A stretch of 64,000 bases of DNA, from assembly GCF_001640025.1 (NCBI RefSeq), contig NC_031674.1:4278001-4342000 (forward strand). The letters are read 5' to 3'. The notes beneath the pieces were generated by a model, which was not told where the DNA came from, searched no databases, and worked only from the letters and a program-made list of their open reading frames with translations. Shown here in pieces: positions 40,831 through 52,158 of this stretch. Source of the stretch: Sugiyamaella lignohabitans (lineage: Eukaryota; Ascomycota; Dipodascomycetes; Dipodascales; Trichomonascaceae). Position numbers and translations under genes: made by a program. Every line of letters starts with the position of its first letter. Positions within the stretch are counted from its first letter, which is position 1.

Positions 40831-43800
40831 TATTGAAAGCCAAAATCACTGGATCAGTCGGAGCGATTTCAGCCTACTGCTCAACGTACAACGTTAACCA
40901 AACTCAAGCAGTTAAATTATACTACAATAACGATTTCTTGGAAAAAAAGTAGCGAAATGGAAAGTCGGATCTAGATGTTCTGGTTGTTCAGTCTGGGGTA
41001 CCCGATACAATACCTAGTATCAAATCTTGTCCTGTTAGTCATATATGCACAAACTCTCATCACAAATCACAGTGGAAAATGAATGGGTAGGCACTTACAA
41101 ATACACCTCAATCAAGATCATAAACCGTAGTCCAAACAGACTACTCACTTGATAGTTAATATAGTTTGATTTCAATGGCCTGTTTATTTATGTCCAAAGA
41201 TCAGGTCTGCATTTCTTCTCTGCTCCACAATACAAACTCTTTCATGTAGTTTAAATTTCCCCACACGCCAGTATAGTGTACTAGCTGTGACATATGACTT
41301 AATTGAGGTTCGGCCAAGACCCGAGCCATACTAGTGGCTGGCACGTGATTGTGCAATGTGGCATGAGGGGTCAGGATTGGCCATTGGGCAAGGCAAATTA
41401 ACAACCCCGAGCTAAACGGGATAACGCATAGAATTACGTCATGCAAGAATTCAAACTGGGTGAGAAGTAAAGTTTAGTAACTACAAAATACCAGTTAGCC
41501 TCCATTGGGTGGCTTAGTGATACAACTAGATTAGTTCTTGCTGACAGAGTGGATTGAGTAATAAGACCGCTCAAGCCTGTGACTGTAATGCGAATTAGAT
41601 GGTTAGGAAGGTTCCTCACCTGCTTCATGATCACTTCTGTATCTTATTAATTAAGGCGATCTGTAATGATAACTTCATCATATGGTTTAAATTACAGTGT
41701 CCCGCAATTGCAATATAGTATTTTGATGGCACGGAAGAGAGTAAGAAGAATCATATACCACATTGTTCGAGTAGTTAATGTCTTCTCAAGTAGGGAGTCG
41801 AAATATGTACTACACAATTGGCTCTAGGCGACCCCATCTCTTCAGCTCTTCCAACCAACGTTAAACATCTTTTACAGAATCCATATCGTCTCCTGCCAAG
41901 CAGGAGCTATGAGGCCCGCGGTGGCCAGCGGAGTAGGTGCGCCGGGCAGAATTTCAGGGTTGGTTCTGCCAGATGCATGCTAATTTGCATGCATGCACCT
42001 AGCCCAGTACCTGCATATGACCAATTCTATCATGCTATCTCAAATTCTTAACAGCCCATCATATCTGAGCGAAAATATGAAATATTTTCTATTCAAGAGA
42101 GATAATTCAGTTGCCTCAATACATTCAAGAAGAGTCGTCTGAGTCATTAGGAGCGATCCATTGTGGGAAAGGTGGGGTACATTGTGGAGAAGCAGGGATA
42201 AGGTCCGAGAAAGAGCGGAGAACTACAACCAATCCCTCACACACAAATGCAAGGGAATAATAGGAACAATCGAACCCATCTGGAATAATGGTAAGCCAAC
42301 TGCCCAGAAGTTTGTTCAAGCGATCGACACAGATCTGACTAGAGCAGACGGAACCAGCAAGCAGCAATGGCAGGAATAACTTAGACAGTTATCCACACTA
42401 GAACTCAGATAGTACTTTAGTTATTCTAGCAACACTGGTTTGTAACTTCTGATAAAAGTTGGGAGAGGTATGTGCAAGCAGAGTTTGTTGAAGCTATGCT
42501 TAATCTGCCTCCTTCTGCACGATGAGGTCCACATGCAGGAGAGAAGTGCAGCTCTCCAACAACTAAACTCAAGTGTCAACAAGAAAAACCAGCAGTGAAA
42601 TCCAATGTACTAATGAGGCTCAGAGTCAAAACAGGCTGGCAGGCATACCGGCCGTCTTTTGAATCATTTTAGCTTTAGAAGCTTTCTATGGATATGTCTG
42701 TCCTGGGTTAGGTGTTTGTCGCAGGATAAAAATAATTATATACAAATAATACATAAATAATATGGTTAACGAGAAAAGTCAGGCGGAGTACTAACAAGAA
42801 GCTATGCTCAAAAATGAGACTTGGAGAGTTGGACTCGGTTAGGAACCCGTCAGAGACCTACATGCGAGACAAGTAAGCATACAATATTATCAACCTCATG
42901 AAAGCGATGTAAACTTGGATTTGACCAAGACTCATCTGAAACAGGAGATATACTCATATGCCCCTGTTGCCCCATTGAGCTAATAATAAATAGTCCATTG
43001 CGCACCTGCTGTAATGCGACGATAGGTTAGCTAGCTGCCTGAATAGGTGTGGGTTTAGGTGGGTTGGGAGTGGAAACTCTGATCTGGCCGTGTTTGGTGC
43101 AAGTGGAGTATCCAGCATGCATAAAATATAAGCCCCTTTTTTAACCGTGTGCCAGTAGTAAGCGTGTGCATTTTATGTACCGCGTCAGACCAGAGCTCAC
43201 ACAGATTACAACCAGATTTAGGATTAGAAGTCACGACGTCAAACATTGGCATCAGTGGTATTATCGGTAACCCTAACAGTGGTCCAGCATCGGCTCAAAT
43301 ATATAAGTGTTAAAAGACCCTTTAATCAAACTTTGGGCATCAGTCAATACAGGGGGTAGTTTTCTGTTGCAGCAGCATCAGACGATAAGATCGACGTACA
43401 CACAGGCACCAGTTATACTTGCAGATGCTTGGTACATGGGTGAAATTGAAATTCAATTTATCATAGTATCTGTGTTGGTTTTCACGGTCGCGACAAGGGA
43501 GCGTCTTCAGGCCCAACGCGATTTATATTGGGTTCATTTTTCTGTGTTTTATCATTGATTATATTATTGAAATTATTTAGGGAAGGCATTTAGCTTTGTC
43601 ACACAGTAAGTTGGGACTTGAGCAGGGGGAGGAGACACCGCGGTACCTCATATTATTTGGGATCGTACTTCGACTCTTGAATAGGGAACTAACTCAGTCC
43701 AGTAAAAGTCTAGGATTATTTCTTATCTTACTGACTTTCGGTTTAGTTTAACCTTTGTCATTGGACATTCCACAGTGCTGGGTTGTTTCCTTTAGATCTG

Positions 43801-43971
43801 TGCTAATTGTTGCTTATTTTTTTTAGGACTGCTAGACCAAGCCTTTTGTTTTCGACTCCTATGTCTATTCATTCATTTTTGTTTTGAATTACTGAAATAG
43901 CTTACTTTCTCGAGTCGTTCGTTTGTCACTCTCATTATTAACTACAAAGTACAGTTGCTACAACTTTTGCC
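40831..43971. other. Long intergenic region between kinase gene and BUD14
   Basis: 3.1 kb between divergent genes, the longest gene-free stretch here. It has CACGTG at 41342-41347, an inverted repeat at 41973-41994, a short GC-rich patch at about 41910-41960, and T-rich DNA near BUD14 (43815-43880). Several 60-83-codon open frames exist on both strands but none resembles a protein family. No tRNA was found. Confidence 0.5.
41973..41994. repeat. Perfect 8-bp inverted repeat (ATGCATGC-N6-GCATGCAT)
   Basis: Two perfect 8-bp arms are separated by TAATTT, and the right arm continues into another GC. The same ATGCATGC word is paired at 25765-25785. Confidence 0.7.
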
Positions 43972-46900
43972 ATGTCTAGCGAGATTATGGACGATGATGA
44001 TTTTGATCAGTTATCATCATCACCATCTATTCATGAGGAAGAAATTGATTTTCAATATGTTTATGCTCTGAGGACCTTTGTAGCCACAGAACAAGGTCAG
44101 GCAAATGCATTTAAAGGCGATTCCATGATCCTGTTAAATGATACCAATAGCTATTGGTGGCTAGTAAGGATAGTGAAAGATTCCACTGTTGGGTTCTTAC
44201 CAGCTGAACACATCGAGACACCTTGGGAGAGACTAGCAAGGTTAAACAAGCACAGAAATGGCGAACTTTGTATGGTAAATCCTATGGATCTTGCAGCCAG
44301 CGCCAAAGGTAACAATCTGACGAGAATGTTCAGTAAAGGAAAGAAAACAGATATGCCCCATGGTCGCCAGGTTAATACCGGTGAACACTCTGTCAATAAG
44401 TTGTCCTCTAAATCTGTCAGCTTCCATAGTCAGTCAGTCTACGTTAGTGCATCAGAGTATGAGTACTCTGCCGACGAAGCAGAAGATGATGACCATGAAG
44501 AGGCAGCTGATGATGAAGTAGCAGATGACGAAGATGAAGGAGATGAGGGAACCCAATCCAAAGTTGCTGCTATCGAAAACCACGCTCAGTTTGGTATTGA
44601 CTCTGAAAACCACGAACAGCCCGATCGAAATGCCCTGAAAGTGCTTCACAATGGAATTATTATAGACAACGTTGACCGAACACCCAAAGATCACATTAAA
44701 GTGTCAGATAGGTTGGATCATGGAGCCAGTCCCACTCATCAAGATATCGATACAGATGCCACAGATGATGGGGTAGTGATTGCCAAATTTGGAGATAATC
44801 AACTACATCAACATAGGTATTTACAACCTGAGCTCCAACAGACTGTTCCATCTTTGTCCACAGAACAGGAACAGGGCCGGCATCATCTGCCTCAAGGAAA
44901 CGCCGCCCAGCAGCAGCAGCAACAGCAAACGCGTGAACAACCACCATTAGCTCGGTCATCACTTGAAAAAGATCAAAGCGGCAGTTCTCTTGATAGCAGA
45001 CCAGTTAGATCATCTATAGAATACCAACAAAACCGACCATCCGTTGACCGGCCATCTTTTGATCAACACAACGGCCGTAAACCGTTATTAATCCAAAAGA
45101 CTAGAGGCCGAGCTGGTTCTTACAGCTCAAATAACTCTTCAGCATCTTCAACTACTTCGTCTGGTACTGGCCTGCGATCGTTCATGAACAAGTTTCGGGC
45201 AGTTTCAAACAATAGCATTGTCGGTGAGGACCTAGGAGCTGCTATTCTTTCGTACAATGATGCCAGTGGCACCAGGCAGCTTGCTGATATAGATGAAAGA
45301 GCAAAATCAGGTTTATCTAATCATGATTCTCTTGATAGTGTTAGTGTTAGCTCTGCTTCGAATTCGCCTTCAGATAAGACAACCAAAAGAAGATCTCTTA
45401 TTACAGCAAAGTCGTCTATTGAACAGCTATCTTTGCGCAAAAAGGCAACTAGCTCACCACAAAAGCAAGGAACTACTGATCCTGTACAACAGCAAAGCTC
45501 TACATTTGGCAGGCTTTTCAAGCGCAAATCGAAACAAAATCTAATGGACAAGGAGTCCCAAAAAGCTAACAAACAGGCACTTGAAGAGCAGAAGCAAAAG
45601 CTGGATTCGATACAACAACAACTTGAGAAAAAACATGACAAACAACAGAATCCACAACAACCTCCAGTTCAATTTGTACACAAGCCTGAATTAGTGGTCG
45701 GAGATAAGCGTTCAACTCGTAGCCTGGGAACTCTTGAACAACCCAAATTCCAAGACCAATCGTATTATGATCCGCGGTTGGAGGATGTGCCGCCAGTAGT
45801 TAGACCATCTGGTCTAGCTGACACAATGACACCCGGCTCTAGTGATTCTAGCTCTACTAGACTGATGTTGGCCAGCGCTGCCAGTTATAGTTCGTCAATA
45901 ACTTCCCGTGATTCATTGGAGGAGGCTCCATCTGCGGCCAAGAGCATGCATAGCCCAATACCAGAGCATCCCGAGCTGAACACTGGCCCCAGTAATCAAT
46001 TATATACAGCACCTGGTGTGAGAACATCTTTTCTTCAGCATAGACCAATCCAACCTGGTGTGCCTGTATCCAATGGAAATAGTCCATACCATGTTCAACC
46101 ACCATTTACCCGTCCCCAAATGAGGAATGTATCAGCAGCCTCTGCAATTTCTGTCTCATCAATTCAGTCGGAGTCTCATTTTCAAGTCAAATCGCTGCCT
46201 CAGTCTCAGTCTCATTCTCAGACACCATCTCATGTACAATTTCAATCTCGGCCACAGAGTACTCCAGCAATCAACCGCAATCCTGCAGTTTCTACCCAGC
46301 GCCAAGATCACCGCTCCAGCCAGATGTTGGCTTCTGCTGAGGTAGAGGCAATTTTTAGACAGCAACCCCCAGCAGTGCAGCATGATGACTTGAAGTCAAA
46401 CTCACCTGATAATCCCTATATAATCAGTGACTCGGAAGATGACCAGAAGGATCCAGAATCTGTTCCCATTGCTAATACTAGTCATGAATTGAACTCGATG
46501 AACGCAACTTCTGGACCACATGATATTATTGTTGACAATGATAACGATGATTATGATTCGGATGTCGTTGTTGTCGATAGTAGAGAACACACTACCAGGG
46601 CTACTCCAAGCCCTACTCCAAGCCAACGCCCTCCGCCCTCACTAACTGCACGAGACGAAGATGAAGAATCACCTGGATCGGACAGGATAGAGACTCCGAC
46701 ATTGGGTTACCAAGAACCTACACGCATTAATACTCACGAACCATACTCGACGACTACTCCACTTGCCTTTAAACCCAAGTCGTCCCTTCAACCTATACCA
46801 CTACGCCCACCTTCCCCACCGAGCTACCAGTCCTCTGAACCACATGTTCCCTCAACCCCACCGCTACGCATGAAGTTATCAGATAATCAAGGGCTAGCGA

Positions 46901-47091
46901 CTCAAAATTTGACTACTACTCAACTCCCTCTAACCCTCCATCCGGACATTATGCCTATCTATCAGGAAACTAATGATCGTCTTGGCCGTCTTAGTAGTGT
47001 AAGTACATTTCGTCACCTCAGTTATTGCAGTTATTGGACTATACTAACATGTTACAAGAAACTTGATGCCCTTCTACAGGATTATTCATGA
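43972..47091 (+). CDS. BUD14: SH3-domain cell-polarity protein, Bud14/Tea4-like
   Basis: An SH3 domain at about 27-95 reads EIDFQYVYALRTFVATEQGQ, then FKGDSMILLND, SYWWLVRIVKDS and GFLPAEHIETPWERLARLNK. This is the near-invariant Bud14/Tea4 signature. The remaining ~900 residues are disordered: acidic tracts, a Gln run near residue 313, and Ser/Pro-rich stretches. Bud14 binds PP1 (Glc7) and restrains formins; Tea4 recruits them at cell tips. S. cerevisiae Bud14 is shorter (about 700 aa). The continuous frame gives 1039 aa, but GTAAGT at 46999 and TACTAAC at 47042-47048 mark a probable intron, 46999-47058 or to 47079. Both options keep frame. Splicing at 47058 gives 1019 aa ending LGRLSSKLDALLQDYS. 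Confidence 0.87.
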   Translation: MSSEIMDDDDFDQLSSSPSIHEEEIDFQYVYALRTFVATEQGQANAFKGDSMILLNDTNSYWWLVRIVKDSTVGFLPAEHIETPWERLARLNKHRNGELCMVNPMDLAASAKGNNLTRMFSKGKKTDMPHGRQVNTGEHSVNKLSSKSVSFHSQSVYVSASEYEYSADEAEDDDHEEAADDEVADDEDEGDEGTQSKVAAIENHAQFGIDSENHEQPDRNALKVLHNGIIIDNVDRTPKDHIKVSDRLDHGASPTHQDIDTDATDDGVVIAKFGDNQLHQHRYLQPELQQTVPSLSTEQEQGRHHLPQGNAAQQQQQQQTREQPPLARSSLEKDQSGSSLDSRPVRSSIEYQQNRPSVDRPSFDQHNGRKPLLIQKTRGRAGSYSSNNSSASSTTSSGTGLRSFMNKFRAVSNNSIVGEDLGAAILSYNDASGTRQLADIDERAKSGLSNHDSLDSVSVSSASNSPSDKTTKRRSLITAKSSIEQLSLRKKATSSPQKQGTTDPVQQQSSTFGRLFKRKSKQNLMDKESQKANKQALEEQKQKLDSIQQQLEKKHDKQQNPQQPPVQFVHKPELVVGDKRSTRSLGTLEQPKFQDQSYYDPRLEDVPPVVRPSGLADTMTPGSSDSSSTRLMLASAASYSSSITSRDSLEEAPSAAKSMHSPIPEHPELNTGPSNQLYTAPGVRTSFLQHRPIQPGVPVSNGNSPYHVQPPFTRPQMRNVSAASAISVSSIQSESHFQVKSLPQSQSHSQTPSHVQFQSRPQSTPAINRNPAVSTQRQDHRSSQMLASAEVEAIFRQQPPAVQHDDLKSNSPDNPYIISDSEDDQKDPESVPIANTSHELNSMNATSGPHDIIVDNDNDDYDSDVVVVDSREHTTRATPSPTPSQRPPPSLTARDEDEESPGSDRIETPTLGYQEPTRINTHEPYSTTTPLAFKPKSSLQPIPLRPPSPPSYQSSEPHVPSTPPLRMKLSDNQGLATQNLTTTQLPLTLHPDIMPIYQETNDRLGRLSSVSTFRHLSYCSYWTILTCYKKLDALLQDYS

Positions 47092-47980
47092 TGGCTCTAC
47101 CTCCTTTCTATATTTTATTTATGATTGCATTTATTGATTCTGTGCTCAATTTAGAGCTCTGGGCTTTGTCCAAGACTCGACTGTTTGATATAAGTTTCAG
47201 CACTTCATGCCTACGCAAATGAGAGTGATCTACACATATTTTGGGTTACCCCTGAGAAATGCATGCAATACCAGGGATGCTTAAGTATCTTTTATCAACT
47301 TCTATCAGGTCATTATTATCCTTCTGTTACTGCCTCTAATAACAAGATTAGATTTATTATTTGCATGTTTGCTACACTTGTCTATACAGAGATAAAAGAA
47401 GCTATCATCGTTATCACGAACGTTTCAACCCTTAAACCAGACTCCCTTGTCAATTGAATAAGTTCTACAAGCCTCGAACACTAGCTAATTATAGAAAGCA
47501 TCTGCCACAATAGTTTTGCCTTGAACTTGGGATTTTGGAGGCCGGCAAATAACTACCATCCAGTACATTATAGGGTGCTCGATAAGTAGGGTAAGGATTC
47601 TGTTTCTACTTGGTGCGGCGGAAACAGGGGCTAGTTAGAGGAAGATTTTTTCGGTGGTGTCTGGTTGGCTGTCGTAGTAGTGATATGCTTCTGTAGGCAA
47701 CAGTCAATGGCGGTACTTATTCGGAACGACGAGACCGCTTGCTAAAAAAGGACTGACCGACCAAAACAACAAAAAGGTTTGGCACATTGGAAAGACAAGA
47801 AATAAACGCATTGGGCTGTGGTTTATTTGCTGATCATATTTTAAAGATTCTGCTTGAATACATAGTTTGTATTTAGAATTTTAGCTCATAGCCAACTGCT
47901 TTGTTGTTTATTTCTTCACATTGCAGACTGATATTTTAAGCATTGGTCAGTGCACCGCCATTATCAAGAAATAATATTCG
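47092..47980. other. Intergenic: BUD14 3' flank and KAP104 promoter
   Basis: 889 bp between same-strand genes. No gene, repeat or RNA seen. Confidence 0.5.
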
Positions 47981-50752
47981 ATGTCTTGGTCACCTCAACC
48001 AGAGGCACTTAGCCAGTTGGCACAAGTGCTAGCCCACTCGACGTCTTCATCTAAACAGTATCGATCACAAGCTAGGAAGGCTTTAGATGATGCCAAATCC
48101 CAACCTGATCTGGACAACTATTTGGCATATTTACTGGTTAATCACTCAGACGCTGTTGGTCAAGATGTTCGTGGTACCGCTGGTCTGCTACTAAAAAATA
48201 ATATTAGACCCAGGTACGCCCAACTACCAGCCGAATCACAGAATTATATCAAGACTGAAGTCCTGAAGGGACTAACTGATCCAGTTTCCCTAGTGCGTAA
48301 TGTTGCTGGAAATGTTATTACTACACTTGTTTCAGTAGCGGGTATTGAAGGTTGGCCTGAAGTGCTACCCAATCTTATGTCAATGGCAGAGACTGGAGAT
48401 GTTCGAGCTCAAGAAGGCGCCATGAGTGCGCTAGCCAAAATCTGCGAGGACTCCGCTTCGCAATTGGATGCTGTATATGACGGCCAACGACCACTCAACT
48501 TTATGGTACCAAAGTTTCTTCAGTTTACTACCTCATCATCCCCAAAAGTCAGGAGTCAGAGCATCTTTTGTCTTACTCAGTTTATATTGATTTCTTCGCA
48601 GGCGTTATTGGCCCATTTGGATACATTTCTTAATACTCTGTTTTCTTTAGCGAGCGACAACGATTCAGATATAAGGCGTAACATCTGCTCGGCGTTTGTA
48701 TTACTGCTCGAGGTTCGTTCAGATAAATTGTTGCCTCATTTAGAAGGTGTTATCAATTACACCCTGCATTGTATTAAAGATGAAGACGAGCAATTGGCAT
48801 CTGAAGCATGCGAATTCATTCTTGGATTAGCAGAGTCATCTGTTCCACAAGATCAAATTGAACCACACTTACCAAAAATACTTCCTGTTATTCTTTCGAC
48901 TATGGTATACTCTGAAGTTGATAAATATATTCTAGAGGGTATTGATGAGGACGATGCCCAAGTGGCTGACAAGGCAGAGGATGTTAAGCCTGTAAACATC
49001 AAGTCGAAAAACGCTCATTCTGTGGAGAAAAAGACTGGCGAGGATGACTCCAGTAAGCATAAAGAATCGAAAAGTTTGCATTATGAAGAGGAAGACGGGG
49101 TAAATGATCAAGATGACCAGGATGATGACGACGATGAAGAGGATTTCGAAGGTGGTCTGGAAGAGTGGAATCTTAGAAAATGTTCCGCTGCTGCACTTGA
49201 TGTTTTTGCTAGTAATTTTGCTGATACAGTTGTTCAAATATCACTTCCTTATCTTACTGAAAATATTGTTTCAAGTGAGTGGTCTATTCGTGAGGCGGCT
49301 ATTCTAGCCTTTGGTGCTATTGCTGAAGGATGCGTGTCACAAGTCGATGTTCATTTACCACAACTCATCCAGTATCTAGTTGCTCGCCTTGGTGATAAAG
49401 AAGCGCCAGTAAGACAAATTGCATGCTGGACACTGAGCAGATATAGTCCTTGGGTGGTCGACCATTCCAAGACCGACCATCAGCAATATTTTGTTCCTGT
49501 ATTAGAGGGTCTGCTCAAGTGCTGTTTAGATCGAAATAAAAAAGTTCAAGAGGCTGGATGCAGTGGGTTTTCTGTATTTGCTGAGAATGCCAGGGAAAGT
49601 ATCCTACCATATCTAGGTGTGTCTCTCCAACAACTATCACTATGCTTCAGGAAATATCAGGCCAAAAATATGCTGGCATTATATGACACAATCCAGACCT
49701 TGGTTGACAGCGTTCCAGAGGGAATCAGTGAACCTCAACATATTGGTCTTATTCTTCCTCCCCTACTAGAAAAATGGAGTCAGATGAAGGATGATGATCG
49801 TGATCTGACACCTTTGCTGGAATGTCTATCAACGATTACTGCCACGGCTGGGGAGCAGTTCAGCCCTTATGCCCCTACTGTCTTCGAACGGACTTGTGCC
49901 AGTTTAAAGAATAATCTTATCCAGGAGCAGGCTTACCAGCAGGATCCATCTTCTGTGGATGGTCCAGATAAGGATTTTATTATAACTAATTTGGATTTAT
50001 TGGATGGCATAGTCCAAGGGCTTGGCGAGCACGCTTCGCAACTCATTTCGCAAGCCCAACAGCCACCGTTTGTTGAGATGGTCCTTGCATGCTTCCAGGA
50101 CGAACTTTTAGAGGTAAGACAGTCTGCATTCGCACTGTTAGGAGACATGGCCATTTACACATATGATCAGTTGAAGCCCTTCATAAGCACAATTCTTCGT
50201 GAGACAATTAGTCAAATTGATAGTTCAAACCCGCATGCTGCTGCTGTTTGCAACAATGCTATCTGGTCTGCTGGTGAAATTGCTCTTCAAATCACTCGTG
50301 AGGAAATTGAACCGTTTGTTCAAGAACTTTTGCAAAGACTTGTACAGGTTCTTCAGTCGCCAGCTGTTGATACTGTGTTGGAAAATGCTGCCATTGCCAT
50401 CGGTCGTTTGGGTAAAGTATGCGCTGACATTGTGGCACCGCACATTGGTTTGTTCATCGATAAATGGTGCACTAGCATTAAGTACGTCGATGAGACCGAT
50501 GAAAAAGATAGCGCATTCCAAGGAATTTGCCACATTATTGCTGCCAACCCATCAGGTCTCTCAAATGAGAAATCGCTACTTGTTTTTATTGACACCATAG
50601 CAATTTACAACGAACCAAGTCATGCTCTTGCCATGCTCATTTCTAAGGTTTTAGAGGGTTACAAAGGTTTCATCTCTGATTGGGACAAAAGAGTCATGGC
50701 ACAACTTAGTCAAGAGAGTGCAAACAGCCTTCGTCAAAGATATGGCCTCTAG
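47981..50752 (+). CDS. KAP104: Transportin/karyopherin-beta2
   Basis: 923 aa built of HEAT repeats throughout. It opens SWSPQPEALSQLAQVLAHS and then PDLDNYLAYLLVN, RGTAGLLLKNNIRP and SVAGIEGWPEVLPNLM, the importin-beta N-terminal region. An acidic loop at about 345-390 (DDQDDDDDEEDFEGGLEEWN) corresponds to the HEAT-8 loop that releases cargo on RanGTP binding. After it come NLRKCSAAALDVFA and EWSIREAAILAFGAIAEGC. Kap104 imports PY-NLS cargoes such as the mRNA-binding proteins Nab2 and Hrp1. Length and acidic loop fit transportin-1 rather than Kap95 or Kap123. Confidence 0.93.
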   Translation: MSWSPQPEALSQLAQVLAHSTSSSKQYRSQARKALDDAKSQPDLDNYLAYLLVNHSDAVGQDVRGTAGLLLKNNIRPRYAQLPAESQNYIKTEVLKGLTDPVSLVRNVAGNVITTLVSVAGIEGWPEVLPNLMSMAETGDVRAQEGAMSALAKICEDSASQLDAVYDGQRPLNFMVPKFLQFTTSSSPKVRSQSIFCLTQFILISSQALLAHLDTFLNTLFSLASDNDSDIRRNICSAFVLLLEVRSDKLLPHLEGVINYTLHCIKDEDEQLASEACEFILGLAESSVPQDQIEPHLPKILPVILSTMVYSEVDKYILEGIDEDDAQVADKAEDVKPVNIKSKNAHSVEKKTGEDDSSKHKESKSLHYEEEDGVNDQDDQDDDDDEEDFEGGLEEWNLRKCSAAALDVFASNFADTVVQISLPYLTENIVSSEWSIREAAILAFGAIAEGCVSQVDVHLPQLIQYLVARLGDKEAPVRQIACWTLSRYSPWVVDHSKTDHQQYFVPVLEGLLKCCLDRNKKVQEAGCSGFSVFAENARESILPYLGVSLQQLSLCFRKYQAKNMLALYDTIQTLVDSVPEGISEPQHIGLILPPLLEKWSQMKDDDRDLTPLLECLSTITATAGEQFSPYAPTVFERTCASLKNNLIQEQAYQQDPSSVDGPDKDFIITNLDLLDGIVQGLGEHASQLISQAQQPPFVEMVLACFQDELLEVRQSAFALLGDMAIYTYDQLKPFISTILRETISQIDSSNPHAAAVCNNAIWSAGEIALQITREEIEPFVQELLQRLVQVLQSPAVDTVLENAAIAIGRLGKVCADIVAPHIGLFIDKWCTSIKYVDETDEKDSAFQGICHIIAANPSGLSNEKSLLVFIDTIAIYNEPSHALAMLISKVLEGYKGFISDWDKRVMAQLSQESANSLRQRYGL

Positions 50753-50865
50753 ATTTTTAATAGATATTTTAGGCAGTACATAATAAATAATTCACGACTT
50801 GTAAATATGTTACTTCAATCGGTTGACTCTGAAAGTCGTTTAGGGGCAGTCCAAGTGGGCATAAT

Positions 50866-50871
50866 CACGTG
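50866..50871. promoter_or_regulatory. CACGTG (Cbf1-type) box upstream of QCR8
   Basis: TCACGTGAT lies 176 bp before the QCR8 ATG. A Cbf1/Cpf1 site is a known element of the S. cerevisiae QCR8 promoter, so this looks like a conserved control site. Confidence 0.6.
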
Positions 50872-51046
50872 ATACCATTTACCTCGAATTTAAGCACGGC
50901 TGATGTTGGGATTGGCCAATCATTGAGAGCCATTTTCTGCTCTGCAAGCAGATTGGCATGAGAGTTCATTGAAAAACAATTGCGATTGTCTGAAGAACTT
51001 CTCCGTCGAACGTACCACTTGCTTTTAGTAAAATCAAAAATATAAA

Positions 51047-51695
51047 ATGGGTGCTCCAGGAGGAAAAACTTATATGGGATGGTGGGGTCATATGGGTAAG
51101 TAGCAGTCTCTAGATTTTTGATTTTGGTGAAATCAAGCGAACATTCAGGAAGAACAACGGAAGCGAACGGAAGCGAGCGGATGATTTTCGGTTTCTTTCT
51201 CAGCTCTCTGATATATTCGAGCAAATCTCAATGTGATATCAGGCTACTGTTTTCAAGCGATTGGATATCTTACGGATATTTCCATAGCGAGTGCTTGACA
51301 GACCTACTACAAAGAGACCCTTCATCGCAACCATTAATTGGTCGAGGAGGCTAGAAATCGAAAGAGATCTCTGTAGGGTAAATAGTTGTACTTTTGAGAT
51401 GACGTCTTGAAAAACAATTAATAATATTGGCGACGAGACTAACCAAATTATAGGATCTCCTGCCCAAAAATACACCGTCAGATATGCTGTCTCTTCTCAA
51501 GCTCAAAAGCCATTATATGGCGTTTTGCACAATGCCATCTTCAACACCCTTAGACGTGTCAAGTCTCAAGCTTTCTTTGTCATTGCTCCTGTCGCCCTCT
51601 ACTACTACATCTGGACTGAGGCCAATTCTTACAACAAATGGCTCTACACCAAGGCTGGTCGTGAGACTTTGGAGAAGCTCAACGCTGAACAGTAA
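51047..51695 (+). CDS. QCR8: Cytochrome bc1 complex subunit 8 (two exons)
   Basis: Exon 1 is 51047-51095 (MGAPGGKTYMGWWGHM plus one base). A 358-nt intron runs 51096-51453, from GTAAGT to GACTAACCAAATTATAG. Exon 2 is 51454-51695. The 96-aa product continues GSPAQKYTVRYAVSSQAQKP, then LYGVLHNAIFNTLRRVKSQ, one membrane helix (AFFVIAPVALYYYIW) and WLYTKAGRETLEKLNAEQ. It matches yeast Qcr8 (94 aa) end to end. It is an inner-membrane accessory subunit of respiratory complex III next to cytochrome b. The gene is invisible without splicing. Its intron is the longest found here. Confidence 0.95.
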
Positions 51696-52158
51696 GCCAA
51701 CGCAGCTTCTTAGATAGCATGAATTTAATTTTTATTCTTATTTACAATCAAGGTGACAGAACTAACCATCCGAGTGAATTGCGATGATGGCCTGGGCTCA
51801 GCCTTGTGATGTTAGAGTTATATACGGAGGTACTAATTTCTAGTAGGATGCCTAGTTGTGTCACGAATTTGTGAAGTTAGATGATCAGCAGTTATCTCAT
51901 TTTTCTCTTTGACTGTGACTTCGTTGTGAAAGTTATGTTTACTCTGTGGGGCTACCGCTGGGCGTAAGGTGAGTATCGTATTGATATTGATGCAAAGTGA
52001 TGTTGAAGCGGCATGAGCCATTTCATTAACAAATTTGACCAACCAAATAATAATTTCGTGCATTATGATATAAGCATTAGGTAAAACATGTCGAAAACTA
52101 GTTTATAAAGGGGGGAAAGGGTCGGTTGTAAACATTTAGGAAAGTGTAGAGGTTCGAG
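51696..52158. other. Intergenic between QCR8 and a small secreted-protein gene
   Basis: 463 bp holding the QCR8 3' flank and the promoter of the next same-strand gene. No other feature seen. Confidence 0.5.

Noticed and set aside
40831..43971. Possible centromere or noncoding RNA gene in the longest intergenic region
   Set aside because: Nothing in the sequence (no extended AT core, repeat array or RNA hallmark) supports either.
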